Shown in pieces: positions 8,640-19,031 of a stretch of DNA of 64,000 bases. Location: positions 1 through 64,000 of the forward strand of contig JAHCHE010000027.1 of NCBI GenBank assembly GCA_026129905.1, in the 5' to 3' direction. Below the pieces are notes generated by a model. The model had not been told where the DNA came from. It ran no database searches and saw nothing but the letters and a program-made list of their open reading frames with translations. Made by a program: the position numbers and the translations under genes. The stretch comes from Bryobacteraceae bacterium. Lineage in GTDB: Bacteria; Acidobacteriota; Terriglobia; Bryobacterales; Bryobacteraceae. Positions within the stretch are counted from its first letter, which is position 1; each line of letters opens with the position of its first letter.

Positions 8640-10503
8640 CGTAATCGCGGGCACGGCCGGCCACATCGATCACGGCAAGACCGCGTTGGTGAAGGCGCTG
8701 ACCGGCATCGACACCGACCGGCTGGCCGAGGAGAAGCGGCGCGGCATTTCGATCGAGCTGGGCTTCGCGCACCTGCGGCTCGGCGGCGACCTGCTGGTGG
8801 GATTCGTCGATGTTCCGGGGCACGAGCGGTTCGTCAAGAACATGCTGGCCGGGGCGGGCGGCATCGATTTCGTGCTGTTCGTCATCGCCGCGGATGAGTC
8901 GATCAAGCCGCAGACGCGCGAGCACTTCGACATCTGCCGGCTGCTGGGCGTGCAGCGCGGCGTCGTCGCGCTGACCAAAGCCGACCTGGTGGACGCGGAG
9001 ATCCTGGACCTGGCGCGGCTTGAGGCGGAGGAGTTCGTCCGCGGGTCGTTCCTGGAGGGGGCGCCCATGGTAGCGGTGAGTTCCGCGACTGGCGCCGGCC
9101 TGGAGGAGCTGCGGGAGCGGCTGAGGGAGGCGGCGGCGGGCGTAGCGTCGAAGGAGAGCTCGCGCCATTTCCGGCTGCCGGTGGACCGCGCGTTTTCGAT
9201 TCACGGATTCGGCTCGGTGGTGACCGGCACGCTGATCTCCGGCGCCGTGAAAGTGGAGCAGGAGGTGGAGGCGCATCCGGGCGGCGCGCGGTTTCGCGTG
9301 CGCGGCATACAGGTGCACGGAGATTCCGCTGTCGAAGCCCTGGCCGGGCAACGGACGGCGCTGAACCTGGCCGGGACCGGCGCGAGCGAACTGGCGCGCG
9401 GGATGACGCTGACGCACCCGGGGCTGTTCCGCGCCACGCAGACCGTGGATTGCCGTTTTCAGCTTCTGGCCTCGGCGAAGCCGCTCAAGCACCGTGCGCC
9501 GGTCCACTTCCATGCCGGCGCGGCGGAGGTGGTGGCGGAAGCGCGGCTGCTGGAATCGGGCGAAGCGGTCGAACCGGGCGGAGAGGCGCTCGTGCGCTTC
9601 CTGCTGCGGGAGCCGGCGCTGCTGCTTCCCGGCGACCGGTTCATCGTGCGGATGTTTTCGCCCGTAACGACGATCGGCGGAGGCGTCGCGCTGGACATCG
9701 ATCCGCCGGTAGGACTTCGCCGGGCGGAAGCGGGCGCCCGCCTGAAGACGCTGAGCGAGGGAACGGCGGAGGATCAGGCGGCGCTATTCGTCCGGGAGGC
9801 GCCCTTCGGACTCGGGGAGACCGCGCTCGTTGCCCGCACCGGATTGCTGAGCCGCGAGGTCGCCGCCCTGAGCCGCTCGAAGCGGTTCGTGGCAGTCGAG
9901 GAACCACAACGTTGGCTGATCGACGCGAGGCGTTTCGAGGAACTGGCGGCGCGGATCCGCGGCGTGTTGAAGGAGTTCCACCGGAGCAACCCGCTGCTGC
10001 CGGGGATTTCAAAGGAGCAGCTCCGGAGCCAGGAACTCGCCGGCGCGCCGCCGTTTCTGCTCGATGCCCTGATCCGCGCGGCGCGGGATATTGCCGCCGA
10101 TGGGGAAACGGTGCGCCTGGCGTCGCACCGCGTGACGTTCAAGCAGGACGAGGAAGAGGCGCTGGGCCGGATCGAGGCGGCGTTCGAACGGGCCGGGCTG
10201 CAAGTTCCGGCGACAACGGCCGTGCTTGCGGCTGCCGGCGTGGAGGCGGCGCGCGCCCGCACGCTCTTGCAGATCCTGCTGCGCGACCGGCGGCTGATCC
10301 GGGTGGGCGAAGACCTAGTGTTTCACCCCTCGGCGATCGCGTCGGTAAAGGGACTGCTGGCGGGGCGCAAAGGCCGGCGCTTCACCGTGCCGGAGTTCAA
10401 GGACTGGACCGGCGTCTCGCGCAAGTACGCTATCCCGCTGCTGGAGTACCTGGACCGCGAGAAGGTGACGCGGCGGGAGGGCGACGCCAGAGTGGTGGCG
10501 TGA
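8632..10503 (+). CDS. selB: Selenocysteine-specific translation elongation factor SelB
   Basis: A 623-residue GTPase, typical SelB length. G1 is GHIDHGKT (10-17), switch I carries [11 protein letters not shown]3 is DVPGH (60-64) and G4 TKAD (115-118). Two EF-Tu-like beta-barrels follow, then a long C-terminal region of winged-helix repeats that in SelB read the SECIS hairpin. SelB brings Sec-tRNA to UGA codons in selenoprotein mRNAs. No selA, selC, selD or obvious selenoprotein lies in the window, so the pathway must be completed elsewhere. The gene overlaps folC at its 5' end. Confidence 0.92.
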   Translation: MRNVIAGTAGHIDHGKTALVKALTGIDTDRLAEEKRRGISIELGFAHLRLGGDLLVGFVDVPGHERFVKNMLAGAGGIDFVLFVIAADESIKPQTREHFDICRLLGVQRGVVALTKADLVDAEILDLARLEAEEFVRGSFLEGAPMVAVSSATGAGLEELRERLREAAAGVASKESSRHFRLPVDRAFSIHGFGSVVTGTLISGAVKVEQEVEAHPGGARFRVRGIQVHGDSAVEALAGQRTALNLAGTGASELARGMTLTHPGLFRATQTVDCRFQLLASAKPLKHRAPVHFHAGAAEVVAEARLLESGEAVEPGGEALVRFLLREPALLLPGDRFIVRMFSPVTTIGGGVALDIDPPVGLRRAEAGARLKTLSEGTAEDQAALFVREAPFGLGETALVARTGLLSREVAALSRSKRFVAVEEPQRWLIDARRFEELAARIRGVLKEFHRSNPLLPGISKEQLRSQELAGAPPFLLDALIRAARDIAADGETVRLASHRVTFKQDEEEALGRIEAAFERAGLQVPATTAVLAAAGVEAARARTLLQILLRDRRLIRVGEDLVFHPSAIASVKGLLAGRKGRRFTVPEFKDWTGVSRKYAIPLLEYLDREKVTRREGDARVVA

Positions 10504-10521
10504 GGGAGCTTCGCGGCTTCC

Positions 10522-13500
10522 CTACCACTGGCCGATCACCGGGGCGACGCCGGGCCAGCCGAAGCCGAAGGCCTTGTCCGCCGCGGGGCCGTCCCACACG
10601 CCGTTGCCGTTGTAATCCACGTACCAGTAGCCCTGGTGGAACACCGCAATCTCCGCCTTCCCGTCGGCGTTCCAATCGCCCACCAACGGCGTTACGCCGG
10701 CCCAGCCGAACAGCGATTGCCGGTCCGACGCGGCCTCCCACACCCCGTTGCCGTTCAGATCGAGATACCACCAGCCGTCCTTGAACACCCCGACCTTCGT
10801 CCGCCCGTTGCCCGTCCAGTCGCCGATCACCGGCGTCACGCCCGGCCAGCCGAAGCCGTACTGCTTGTCCGCCGGTGGGTCCCACGTCCCGTTGCCGTTC
10901 CAGTCCAGGTACCACCAGCCGTCGCTGAACACCGCCACCTTCGTCTTCCCATCGCCGTTCCAGTCCCCCACCAGCGGCGTCACGCCCGCCCAACCAAAGC
11001 CGTACTGCTTGTCCGCCGGCGGGTCCCACGTCCCGTTGCCGTTCCAGTCCAGGTACCACCAGCCGTCTTTGAACACGCCGATCTTCGTCTTGCCGTCCCC
11101 GTTCCAGTCCCCCACCACCGGCGTCACGCCCGCCCAGCCGAACGCGTACGCCCGGTCCGCGCCCACACCGTCCCACACGCCGTTCCCGTTGTAATCCAGG
11201 TACCACGCGCCATTGTGAAACACGCCGATCTCGGTCTTGCCGTCGCCGTTCCAGTCCCCGAGCACCTGCGTCGTGCCGGCCCAACCGAAGCTCGCGTGCC
11301 GGTCCACGCCCGGTTCCCAGACTCCGTTGCCGTTGACGTCCAGATACCAGACGCCGTCCAGGAACACGCCCGCCGTCGACGGGCGGATGGCCGGGCCGGT
11401 GGCGGTTCCGCGCAGCATCACCAGGTGCGGGCTGCGGGGCGCATTGCTCGCGATCAGCAGCGCCGCGCTGCGATTGCCGGCCGCCGACGGCGCAAACCGG
11501 ACGCTGATGCCGCAACTGGAGCCCGCGCTCACGAACGCCGCCGTGCAGGTGTCGGCCGTTTTGGTGAACTGGCCGGGATCGATCCCCAGCAGGGTGACGG
11601 ATTTGATCTCCAGTGGCCGGTCGCCGCTGTTGAGGATGCTGATGGAGCGGACGGCGCTGGCCGAACCGGCGGCCTGGCTGCCGAAATTGATCCTGTTGGA
11701 GCTGATGCTAATGCCGGGGATTCCGCCGCGAATGACGGCGAGGCTGTGAAAGTGGCCGGCGCCAATCGCGGCCGCGCTCAGGTTGCCGACAAGGACGGGG
11801 ACGTTGCTTTGAGGTCCCAAACAGGGCGGCAAGGTGTAGCCCTCGGACAGCTGGCACCCGGTGACCCAGACCGCCCCGCCGCTCTTCAAAGCCAGGCTGT
11901 GGTGGAGACCGGCCGCAATGGCCACGACGCCCGTCAAATTGGTCATGGGTACGGGGACAAGCCGGTCCCACTTGGTGCCGTCGCCAAGCTGGCCATCCTC
12001 GTTGAGGCCCCACGACCAGACAGTGCCATCGCTCTTCAGCGCCAGGCTGTGGGAATAACCCCCGGCAATCGCAATTACGTCAGTCAAATTGCCCACCGGC
12101 GCCGGCACGTTGGTCGACACGCGGCTGCCGTTGCCGAGTTGGCCGTAAGCGTTGCTCCCCCACGCCCAGACGGTTCCGTCGCTTCTCACGGCCAGGCTGT
12201 GGGAATCACCGGCGGCAATCGCTACCACGCCCGTCAGGTTGCTGACCGGCGCGGGGTCCAAGCTGAAGGACTCCGAACCATCCATGCCGTTCCCCAATTG
12301 ACCGCTGGTGTTGCTGCCCCAGGCCCAAACGGTCCCGTCGCTTTTCAGCGCCAAGCTGTGCGAACCGCCGGCGGCAATAGCCGCGATGCCGCTCAGGTTG
12401 CCCACAAGCGACGGCGGTTCATCATAGTCCGAGTCCGCCGAGATCCGTCCTAGAGTCCATACCGTCCCGTCGCCTCGCAGAACCAAGCTGTGTTCGCTGC
12501 CAGCGGCGACCGCCACGACGTTGGCCAGCCCGTCTACGACTTCCGGCACATCTGCCGGGATGCCCACACAGCCAAGCTCCAAGACCTGACACCCCCATCG
12601 CCAGACGGCCCCACCGCTCCCTAACGCTACGCTCTGCCCTGCGCCGCCATCCACCGCCACTACGCCCGTGATGTTATTCACCTCCGACGGCGCATATACG
12701 TACGAGCTGGCGCCGTTGCCGCGCTGGCCGAAACGATTCGGCCCCCATGCCCAGACGGTCCCGTCGCCCTTCAGCGCCAGGCGATGGGCAGGACCCGCGT
12801 CCCAACAATCGCCGACCGCCACGGACGCGATACCTGCCAGCCCACTCACCTGCGCCCAACCTCCATCCCAAGTCGTCTCCCACACCGTGCCATTGCTTAG
12901 CACGGCTGAATCACCCCACCCCGAGGCAAGGGCTGTCACGCTGAAGAGGTCCGCAGGCGCCGCCGCCGATGAATCGCCCCATTGCGGCAGAGCCCAGACG
13001 GCGCCGTCGCCCTTGAGCGCGAGCCGAGGGGAAATCGCCATTACGCCGGTCAGATTGCTCACGATTACAGGCGCGGCGGGATTCGCGGAATTCCAGACCC
13101 AAACCTTCCCATCCGTCTTCAATGCGACGCTGTGTTCGAATTGGCCGGCAGCAACCGCTCGCACGCCCGACAAGCCGGCTACCCGTACCGGCACATTGCT
13201 GCCGGTGACGGCGCCCCATTGCCAGACCGTCCCATCCTTTGTTACTGCCAGGCTATGTAAGGCGCCCGCGGCAATTGCCACGACGCCCTTAAGATTGCTC
13301 ACCGGCACGGGGACGTTGCTCGTAAAGGCGTTGCTCCCGTTCCCGAGTTGGCCCCAGTGATTTGAGCCCCACGCCCACACCGTCCCATCGCTCTTCAACG
13401 CCAGGCTGTGCGCGGCGACGACTTCTGGCTCCAACAGGTCACCGCCGTCATATTGGGGCCGCCCCCCGGCAGCAATAGCCATAACTCCCGTCAAGCCGCT

Positions 13501-13851
13501 TACCGCCACCGGGACGGGGCTGTCGAAGTACGACCCGTTCCCAAGCTGGCCAAAGCGGTTGTGCCCCCAAGCCCACACCGTACCGTCTGTCTTCAGCGCC
13601 AGGCTGTACAGCGCTCCCGCCTCGATGGCTTTGACGCCGCTTAGACCGATCACCTGCGTCGGCGGGAGGTCGTCCTGGGTGTGCGCTCTGCTGACGCCAT
13701 TGCCAAGCTGGCCGTACCAGCCCCAGCCCCACGCTTTGACATTCGGAGTTTGGGCGGACGTCGGAGGCGTGATCAGGAGAAACAAAGCTGTCAGCAGGAC
13801 CCGAAACGGCGCCCCGCCGAAAGCCGGCGCACGGCCGCATTCCGGTTTCAT
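10522..13851 (-). CDS. Exported RCC1-repeat protein with SPD-2-like domain and FG-GAP-like tandem tail
   Basis: About 1109 residues with a signal peptide (about 1-34). From about 36 to 700 there are many RCC1 propeller repeats (recurring SLALKSDGTVWAWG and N..GQLGNG patterns). Residues about 715-820 resemble an SPD-2/HYDIN-type beta-sandwich (NFGSQAAG, VRFAPSAAG). The C-terminal third is six copies of a 48-residue unit built on WYLDxNGNGxWDP...GDWNGDGKT, similar to FG-GAP/VCBS-type Ca-binding repeats. ATG 13851 was preferred to an upstream GTG at 13878 because it starts just before the basic/hydrophobic signal. Likely a secreted or surface adhesive protein; no enzyme domain is seen. It converges on selB. 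Confidence 0.8.
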   Translation of the reverse strand: MKPECGRAPAFGGAPFRVLLTALFLLITPPTSAQTPNVKAWGWGWYGQLGNGVSRAHTQDDLPPTQVIGLSGVKAIEAGALYSLALKTDGTVWAWGHNRFGQLGNGSYFDSPVPVAVSGLTGVMAIAAGGRPQYDGGDLLEPEVVAAHSLALKSDGTVWAWGSNHWGQLGNGSNAFTSNVPVPVSNLKGVVAIAAGALHSLAVTKDGTVWQWGAVTGSNVPVRVAGLSGVRAVAAGQFEHSVALKTDGKVWVWNSANPAAPVIVSNLTGVMAISPRLALKGDGAVWALPQWGDSSAAAPADLFSVTALASGWGDSAVLSNGTVWETTWDGGWAQVSGLAGIASVAVGDCWDAGPAHRLALKGDGTVWAWGPNRFGQRGNGASSYVYAPSEVNNITGVVAVDGGAGQSVALGSGGAVWRWGCQVLELGCVGIPADVPEVVDGLANVVAVAAGSEHSLVLRGDGTVWTLGRISADSDYDEPPSLVGNLSGIAAIAAGGSHSLALKSDGTVWAWGSNTSGQLGNGMDGSESFSLDPAPVSNLTGVVAIAAGDSHSLAVRSDGTVWAWGSNAYGQLGNGSRVSTNVPAPVGNLTDVIAIAGGYSHSLALKSDGTVWSWGLNEDGQLGDGTKWDRLVPVPMTNLTGVVAIAAGLHHSLALKSGGAVWVTGCQLSEGYTLPPCLGPQSNVPVLVGNLSAAAIGAGHFHSLAVIRGGIPGISISSNRINFGSQAAGSASAVRSISILNSGDRPLEIKSVTLLGIDPGQFTKTADTCTAAFVSAGSSCGISVRFAPSAAGNRSAALLIASNAPRSPHLVMLRGTATGPAIRPSTAGVFLDGVWYLDVNGNGVWEPGVDRHASFGWAGTTQVLGDWNGDGKTEIGVFHNGAWYLDYNGNGVWDGVGADRAYAFGWAGVTPVVGDWNGDGKTKIGVFKDGWWYLDWNGNGTWDPPADKQYGFGWAGVTPLVGDWNGDGKTKVAVFSDGWWYLDWNGNGTWDPPADKQYGFGWPGVTPVIGDWTGNGRTKVGVFKDGWWYLDLNGNGVWEAASDRQSLFGWAGVTPLVGDWNADGKAEIAVFHQGYWYVDYNGNGVWDGPAADKAFGFGWPGVAPVIGQW
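10525..11388 (-). repeat. Six tandem 144-bp coding repeats
   Basis: Six in-frame units of 144 bases (48 codons) form the 3' third of the RCC1-protein gene. Two neighbouring units match over long stretches (compare from 10856 and from 11000, offset exactly 144). High DNA identity between the central copies, with more diverged outer copies, points to recent expansion by slippage or unequal recombination, so copy number may vary between strains. Confidence 0.85.
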
Positions 13852-14005
13852 CAGGATTACCCGGCGGCAGTATATCACACGGTTTTTTTACACCGTTAGA
13901 GATTTCCCCGGGTCGCCTGAGAGGACCGCGATCCTCGGTAAGTGGTCCGCTGTAGCGCCGCCGCTGGGACGGGGAGTCCCGGCGCGAAGATCGGCCGTTC
14001 GCCGT

Positions 14006-14737
14006 TTACCCCGCCGGCAAGCGGTCGCTCACCGTCGCGGTGTAGCGCTGGAAGGCCTCGGCGTAGCGGATGGCGCGGCCGGCCGACTGCGAGGCCTGGA
14101 AGCCGCGGTATTCGGCCCATTGGGTATAAAAGCGCACGAGCTTGGTCTGCGACCGGAGCGCCCGCAGCGCCGCCATCTTCGTCTCGAATACCTCGTCGAT
14201 GACGACGTAGTGGTCCGGCGCGAAGCCGGTGGCGTCGTTGCGCGGAACCGTCGGCTCGAATGCGAAGATGTAGGGGAACGGGACCTTTCCACCCTGGTGG
14301 TCGAAGCCCGGGACGGCCGCCATCCCGGCGGCGCGCAGGACGGCGTCGGCGGTCGCTTCGTGATCGACGTTGAACGGGTCCCGCTTCCAGTGCGTGAGAA
14401 CGATGTCGGGGCGGCGGGCGCGAATTACGCGGGCCATCCGTTCCAGTCGCTCGCGGCCGATCAGGAGCGGATAGTCGCCGTAGTCGAGGAATTCGATCGT
14501 CGCGCCGAGAATCGCGGCCGCGGCGCGAGCCTCTTCGCCGCGCGTCCGTTTGGCTTCCTCCTCCGAGCGCAACTCGGTGCGGAGCCAGTAGTCTTCCGAC
14601 TCGCCCCGCTCGCCGAACGTGATGTCCACCACGTGAATCGAGGCGCCGCGTTTGGCGTAGAGCGCGATGGTCCCGCCGGCGCGCGAGCAGAAATCGGCCG
14701 CATGGGCGCTGAAGACCAGGATCTCCGGTTCGGGCAT
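14006..14737 (-). CDS. PIG-L / LmbE-family deacetylase
   Basis: A 243-residue protein with the PIG-L fold. The zinc-binding HxxD is HAAD at 12-15 (many relatives have HPDD), followed by GGT, DITFGERGESED and THWKRDPFNVDHEAT, which carries the remaining metal ligand. The family removes N-acetyl groups from GlcNAc-type sugars or thiol-cofactor precursors; the substrate is unknown here. No signal peptide is evident, so it is probably cytoplasmic. The ROK regulator lies just upstream on the same strand, which fits amino-sugar metabolism, but the 170-base gap means co-transcription is not certain. Confidence 0.85.
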   Translation of the reverse strand: MPEPEILVFSAHAADFCSRAGGTIALYAKRGASIHVVDITFGERGESEDYWLRTELRSEEEAKRTRGEEARAAAAILGATIEFLDYGDYPLLIGRERLERMARVIRARRPDIVLTHWKRDPFNVDHEATADAVLRAAGMAAVPGFDHQGGKVPFPYIFAFEPTVPRNDATGFAPDHYVVIDEVFETKMAALRALRSQTKLVRFYTQWAEYRGFQASQSAGRAIRYAEAFQRYTATVSDRLPAG

Positions 14738-14908
14738 CTCACGGCGGCGCCAAAACCCGCCGCTCTGCCATCATACCAGGCGATCGTGCGCCCCACCGTG
14801 GCGCAAGCCCTCGTGTTTGGATTGCGCCGGGATAGAGGGCGACCGTGAGGCCGCGCGCGAGGACTCGCGCATTGACAGGGACTTGCCTCGGCGCTCGCGC
14901 GTCGCCTT

Positions 14909-16153
14909 CTACGCCGAAGCGCGGCTGACGGACCTCCGCAGCCCTTCGGTGTGATCGTAGCGATGAAAAAAACGGTCCAGAACAAGCGCAACGGCGCCCA
15001 GCAGCGCGGCATCCCCGCCATGGGTGGAGGGATAGATCCGCAGGTGCGCCAGCGCGTACGGCGCCACCCGGCTCTGCACGACGTTCATCATCGGTTCCCG
15101 GATCAAGTCCCACCCCTCGGCGGCGTAATCGCCGAGTACGATGGTGTCCGGGTTCAACGCCCAGATCAGGTTCACCAGGCCGGAACCGAGTTCTTTGGCG
15201 ATGTCGTGAACGGCTCGCAAAGCCGCCGTGTTCCCCTGCCGCGCCAGGCAAACCACGTGCGCCGCGGATACGGCCTCCTGGGTCTGACCGGCGGATCTCG
15301 CGTGCTCGTGGTACGAGCGAACCAGCGCGAAATCCGCCGCATATTGCTCCCAGCAACCCACGTTCCCGCACGGACAGGGCCGGCCTCCGTCCAGGTGAAG
15401 CGTTACGTGCCCGAATTCCGCGGCCGCCGGCGACCCCGCATGCAACAGGTGCCCGTGGATGACAACGCCGGCGCCCAATCCGCCGTGAAGCGTTATGAAA
15501 ACGAAATGGTCGCCGACGCTCTGGCCCGAGCCGGTAAACCAGCGCTCGGCCAGGGCGGAGAGCTTCGCGTTGTTCTCGCAATAAATAGGCGTCTTGAGAT
15601 CGCCGGCGAGGAGTTCTCCTGCGTGGATATCCACCCAGCCTACATTTTCGGCCGCCTGCACGATACCCGTTGCCGAATCCACCGATCCGGGAATTGCGAC
15701 CCCAATCCCGAGAACGGCGCCTTCCCGATAGTCCGCAACCAGCGAGCGGATCACCCGGTGGATGCGGCCCAGCAGAAGGCGTGGATTCGGCCTCCAGGCG
15801 ACCGAATGGCGGCGCAGGATCGTACCGTCGAGGTCGGCGACCGCCACCACCGACTCCGTCGCGGCGATCTCCACTGCAATGACGAGGCGAGCGTCGCCAC
15901 GTACGGACAAACCGGTGGGTTTCCGGCCCACCTGAAGATAGCCGTCGGTCCGTTTCTCCACCAGGAGATTCGCTTTCAGAAGCCGGCCGACGACATAGGT
16001 GACGGAACTGGGCGATAGCCCCGTAAGCCGCGAGACGTCGATCCGCGAGACGCCGGGGTTTTTGCGAATGACGCTCAGAACCAGCCGTTCGTTGGCCTGG
16101 CGCAGCATGGATTTACGCAGCGCGCTGGATGTGGTGAGAGTTACAGCCGGCAT
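14909..16153 (-). CDS. ROK-family transcriptional regulator (NagC/XylR type)
   Basis: About 414 residues. An N-terminal winged helix-turn-helix (about 18-75, GVSRIDVSRLTGLSPSSV) is followed by a ROK sugar-kinase-like domain. The ROK zinc motif is intact: EFGH followed by CPCGNVGCWE. The family represses sugar or amino-sugar genes and releases DNA on ligand binding. Target genes are unknown; the downstream PIG-L deacetylase is the nearest candidate. The phosphate-binding loop of ROK kinases (DxGxT) is degenerate, as expected for a regulator. Confidence 0.88.
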   Translation of the reverse strand: MPAVTLTTSSALRKSMLRQANERLVLSVIRKNPGVSRIDVSRLTGLSPSSVTYVVGRLLKANLLVEKRTDGYLQVGRKPTGLSVRGDARLVIAVEIAATESVVAVADLDGTILRRHSVAWRPNPRLLLGRIHRVIRSLVADYREGAVLGIGVAIPGSVDSATGIVQAAENVGWVDIHAGELLAGDLKTPIYCENNAKLSALAERWFTGSGQSVGDHFVFITLHGGLGAGVVIHGHLLHAGSPAAAEFGHVTLHLDGGRPCPCGNVGCWEQYAADFALVRSYHEHARSAGQTQEAVSAAHVVCLARQGNTAALRAVHDIAKELGSGLVNLIWALNPDTIVLGDYAAEGWDLIREPMMNVVQSRVAPYALAHLRIYPSTHGGDAALLGAVALVLDRFFHRYDHTEGLRRSVSRASA

Positions 16154-16268
16154 GGGCGATCGCGAGGCTCGGGACGACAGAGAGCCTACCGAATTATTTC
16201 AATAACTGAAGTAAGTGTCAAGGCCCAGCTTTGCGTTTGTTACCGCCGGGAGCGCCTCCTGTGTACCA

Positions 16269-19004
16269 TTACTCCAACGTCCGGCGTCCAAGCCGCCACG
16301 GCAGCCACTCCAGCAGCGTGTTCTGAAGCCGGAACCCTTCGAGCATCCACAGGTCGGTCTCAATCCGCATCGCCGTCGCCGCAAAGCTCTCCCCGTCCGG
16401 CGACACGCTGAAGCTCCGGGTGGTGAAGGTGGGCGATAGAAGCCGGTAGCCCTCGCCGAGCGGCGTCAGCGGCCGGAATTCACCGGTCTTCCAGTTCAGG
16501 ACTCCGAAACGCGAGCCCCCGCTCTGCACGTCGACCACGTACAGCGCGGCGCCGTCCTTCGACCACGCCGCCACCGGCAAGTACTGGCGTCCCAGTTTTT
16601 TTTCCTCCTTGCCGTCGGGCGTGACGATCGTCAACCCGTCCGGTTGCCCGCACACGATCCAGTCGCCGCGCGGCGACCATGCCGGCGCATCGGCGCACCC
16701 GCCCTGCTTGATCACCTCGCCGGGCGTTTCCGCTCCCACCAGGGTTTTCACCAGCGCGTCGCGGCCGCTTCTCGACTCCAGGTGAGCGATCCACCGCCCG
16801 TCCGGCGACCACGACGGCGACATGGAATTCTGTCCGCTGCTGGGCAGCCGCACCGGTACGCCGCCGGTGATGGGCGAGATCCAGATGGAATAGCTTGGCT
16901 CGGCCTGGTCGCCGCGAGACAACAGCCGCGTGGCAAACGCCAGGCGGGCGCCGTCGGGAGAAAATACGGGGCTGGAGAACCGGCTCACCCGCAGGCCGCG
17001 AAAATCGTCCTGCGTCACCACCGACAATTCCCGCGCGCCCTGCCGGCTGCGGATATGGATTTCCGGGCGTCCCCGCGAATCGGTGACAAAGGCGAACTCC
17101 GGCGCCACAGGTGACCAAGCGGCCCATGCCTCCCACATGCGGGTGGCCAGCAGCGGCCGGAGCGGCGAGCCGTCCAGCGGGACTTCCACGAGATCGTAGT
17201 CCGCCCCTCCGGCCGTGTACACGATCCGTTTTCCGTCGGGCGAGACCGAGGGAAACTGCTCCGGCGCGTTGCCCACCGTCAGCGGCTGCGCGGTTTCGCT
17301 GCGCGTGTCGGCTACCCACATCGACTGGCTTCGCTCCAGCATGTATTCGCGCGGATACGGCGCCACCACTACGTGGCGGCTGTCCGGAAACCAACTGAAC
17401 GTCAGAACGGCGTCTTCCACCAGTTCGGCGAAGATCCTTCGGGGACGCTGCTGGCCGCCCGGCGGAAACGGGACGATCCAGGCCTGGGGACCCGTCGGCG
17501 CGCGGAAGGTCGCCATCAGTCTGGCGCCGTCCGGCGCCCACGCCAGCAGCACCGGCGAATACGATCCCAGCACCTCGAACGGGGCCGGTTCGTACTTGCG
17601 CAACATCGCGCCCGGCGGAGAGGAGAGCCACAGCGAACTATGCGTTTCCTTTTCTCCGCGCACCACGTTCCAGACGGCGAGGGTCTTTCCGTCGGGCGAC
17701 AAGGCCGCGGCGCGAATGTCGAGGTCGGCCGGCGCCCCGGGGAACACCGGCTCCGGATCCCCGCCGGCCCTGGCCACCGACCAGACTTGCCGCCGCGACA
17801 GAAAATACACCCGCGAACCATCGGGCGACCAGAAAGGCGCATCGGCGCCGGCGCCGGGCGGCAGGTTGGTCAACTGGACCGGCACCGTGGCTTCCAGCGC
17901 GCGCACGAAGATCTGGCTGACCCGGTCCTTCGCCGCGACGTAGGCGATGCTCCGGCCCTCGGGCGACCATTGGCCGAGCCGCTCCGGTTCGGATCCCGTG
18001 GCCACCGGGCGGAAGCGGTACGAAGAAAGGTCCGTCCCGCGAGGCGCGACCGCAGCCAGCAGCGCCAACGCGAGGGCCGCGCTCAACGCCCACGCCAAGG
18101 GCCTCGGTATCCACCGTCGCCACGCCGGCCGGCCTTTCACCGCCAGCGCCGGGGCCACGGTGATGGCGGAACGGAACGAGAGAGTCCGCAGCGCGAACGC
18201 AAGATCGTGCGAGGATTGGAACCGCCGCGCTGGGTCCTTCTCCAGGCAGTGCTCGATAATCTGCGCCAGGCCCGGGGGCGTGGAATCCGGCAGCGGAGGA
18301 GCGTCGTCGTTGAGAATCGCGGACAACGTTTCGATGGCGCTGTCGCGCACAAACGTCGGGCTGCCCGTCAGCATTTCGTGCAGCACCAGGCCCAGAACGA
18401 AGATATCCGACCGGTGGTCCGCCGTTTCGCCGCGCGCCTGCTCCGGCGACATGTAGCCTACCGTGCCGACGATCATCCCCGGAGCGGACGTGAAAACGGT
18501 GAGCGCGCTGTCCACAGGCAGGGCGACCGACACGCGCGCGAGGCCGAAGTCCAGGATCTTGGCCCGGCCCTCGTGCGTGATCATCATGTTCTCGGGCTTC
18601 AGATCGCGATGAACCAGTCCGCTGTCATGCGCGCTGGCGAGAGCGTCGGCGATCTGGGCGCCCAAGTCGATCGTCTTGCGAGGAGTCAGCGGCCCGTGTT
18701 CGATGATCGCCCGCAGCGGCTCGCCGTCCACCAGTTCGGTCACCAGGTACGCGATGCCGTTCTGGCGGCCGACGTCGTACACCGCGACGATGTTCGGATG
18801 ATTCAGCGCGCCGGCGACCCGCGCCTCCTGCTCAAAGCGCTGACGCCGGCCGGGGTCGTCGCCGACCTCCGGTGGCAGCACCTTCAAGGCCACATCGCGG
18901 AACAGCCTGGTGTCGCGCGCTCGGTACACTTCCCCCATGCCGCCTGCCCCGAGCAGGGAAACGATTTCATATGGCCCGAGCCGTACGCCAGCCTGGAGGG
19001 TCAT
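16269..19004 (-). CDS. Ser/Thr protein kinase with C-terminal PD40/TolB-like propeller
   Basis: A 911-residue membrane-spanning kinase. The kinase domain (about 9-275) has the Gly loop GAGGMGEVY, catalytic Lys41, HRDLKPEN (132-139) and DFG (152-154), so it should be active. One transmembrane helix (about 303-321) leads to an extracytoplasmic region with repeated WSPDG...I PD40 motifs, predicted to form a beta-propeller sensor. The upstream paralogue ends 27 bases before this start, so the two form an operon. Activating signal and targets are unknown. No strong ribosome-binding site is visible; translation may depend on the upstream gene. Confidence 0.88.
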   Translation of the reverse strand: MTLQAGVRLGPYEIVSLLGAGGMGEVYRARDTRLFRDVALKVLPPEVGDDPGRRQRFEQEARVAGALNHPNIVAVYDVGRQNGIAYLVTELVDGEPLRAIIEHGPLTPRKTIDLGAQIADALASAHDSGLVHRDLKPENMMITHEGRAKILDFGLARVSVALPVDSALTVFTSAPGMIVGTVGYMSPEQARGETADHRSDIFVLGLVLHEMLTGSPTFVRDSAIETLSAILNDDAPPLPDSTPPGLAQIIEHCLEKDPARRFQSSHDLAFALRTLSFRSAITVAPALAVKGRPAWRRWIPRPLAWALSAALALALLAAVAPRGTDLSSYRFRPVATGSEPERLGQWSPEGRSIAYVAAKDRVSQIFVRALEATVPVQLTNLPPGAGADAPFWSPDGSRVYFLSRRQVWSVARAGGDPEPVFPGAPADLDIRAAALSPDGKTLAVWNVVRGEKETHSSLWLSSPPGAMLRKYEPAPFEVLGSYSPVLLAWAPDGARLMATFRAPTGPQAWIVPFPPGGQQRPRRIFAELVEDAVLTFSWFPDSRHVVVAPYPREYMLERSQSMWVADTRSETAQPLTVGNAPEQFPSVSPDGKRIVYTAGGADYDLVEVPLDGSPLRPLLATRMWEAWAAWSPVAPEFAFVTDSRGRPEIHIRSRQGARELSVVTQDDFRGLRVSRFSSPVFSPDGARLAFATRLLSRGDQAEPSYSIWISPITGGVPVRLPSSGQNSMSPSWSPDGRWIAHLESRSGRDALVKTLVGAETPGEVIKQGGCADAPAWSPRGDWIVCGQPDGLTIVTPDGKEEKKLGRQYLPVAAWSKDGAALYVVDVQSGGSRFGVLNWKTGEFRPLTPLGEGYRLLSPTFTTRSFSVSPDGESFAATAMRIETDLWMLEGFRLQNTLLEWLPWRLGRRTLE

Positions 19005-19031
19005 CGGATCTTTACATTATCTCTCAGGGAG

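Noticed and set aside
10503-10522. Hairpin between selB and the RCC1 gene as an intrinsic terminator
   Set aside because: The arms GGGAGC and GCTTCCC pair only with a slip and no T tract follows.
10525-11388. Regular repeats considered as a CRISPR array
   Set aside because: The unit is 144 bases with no unique spacers, and it is an exact multiple of three that encodes a protein repeat in frame.
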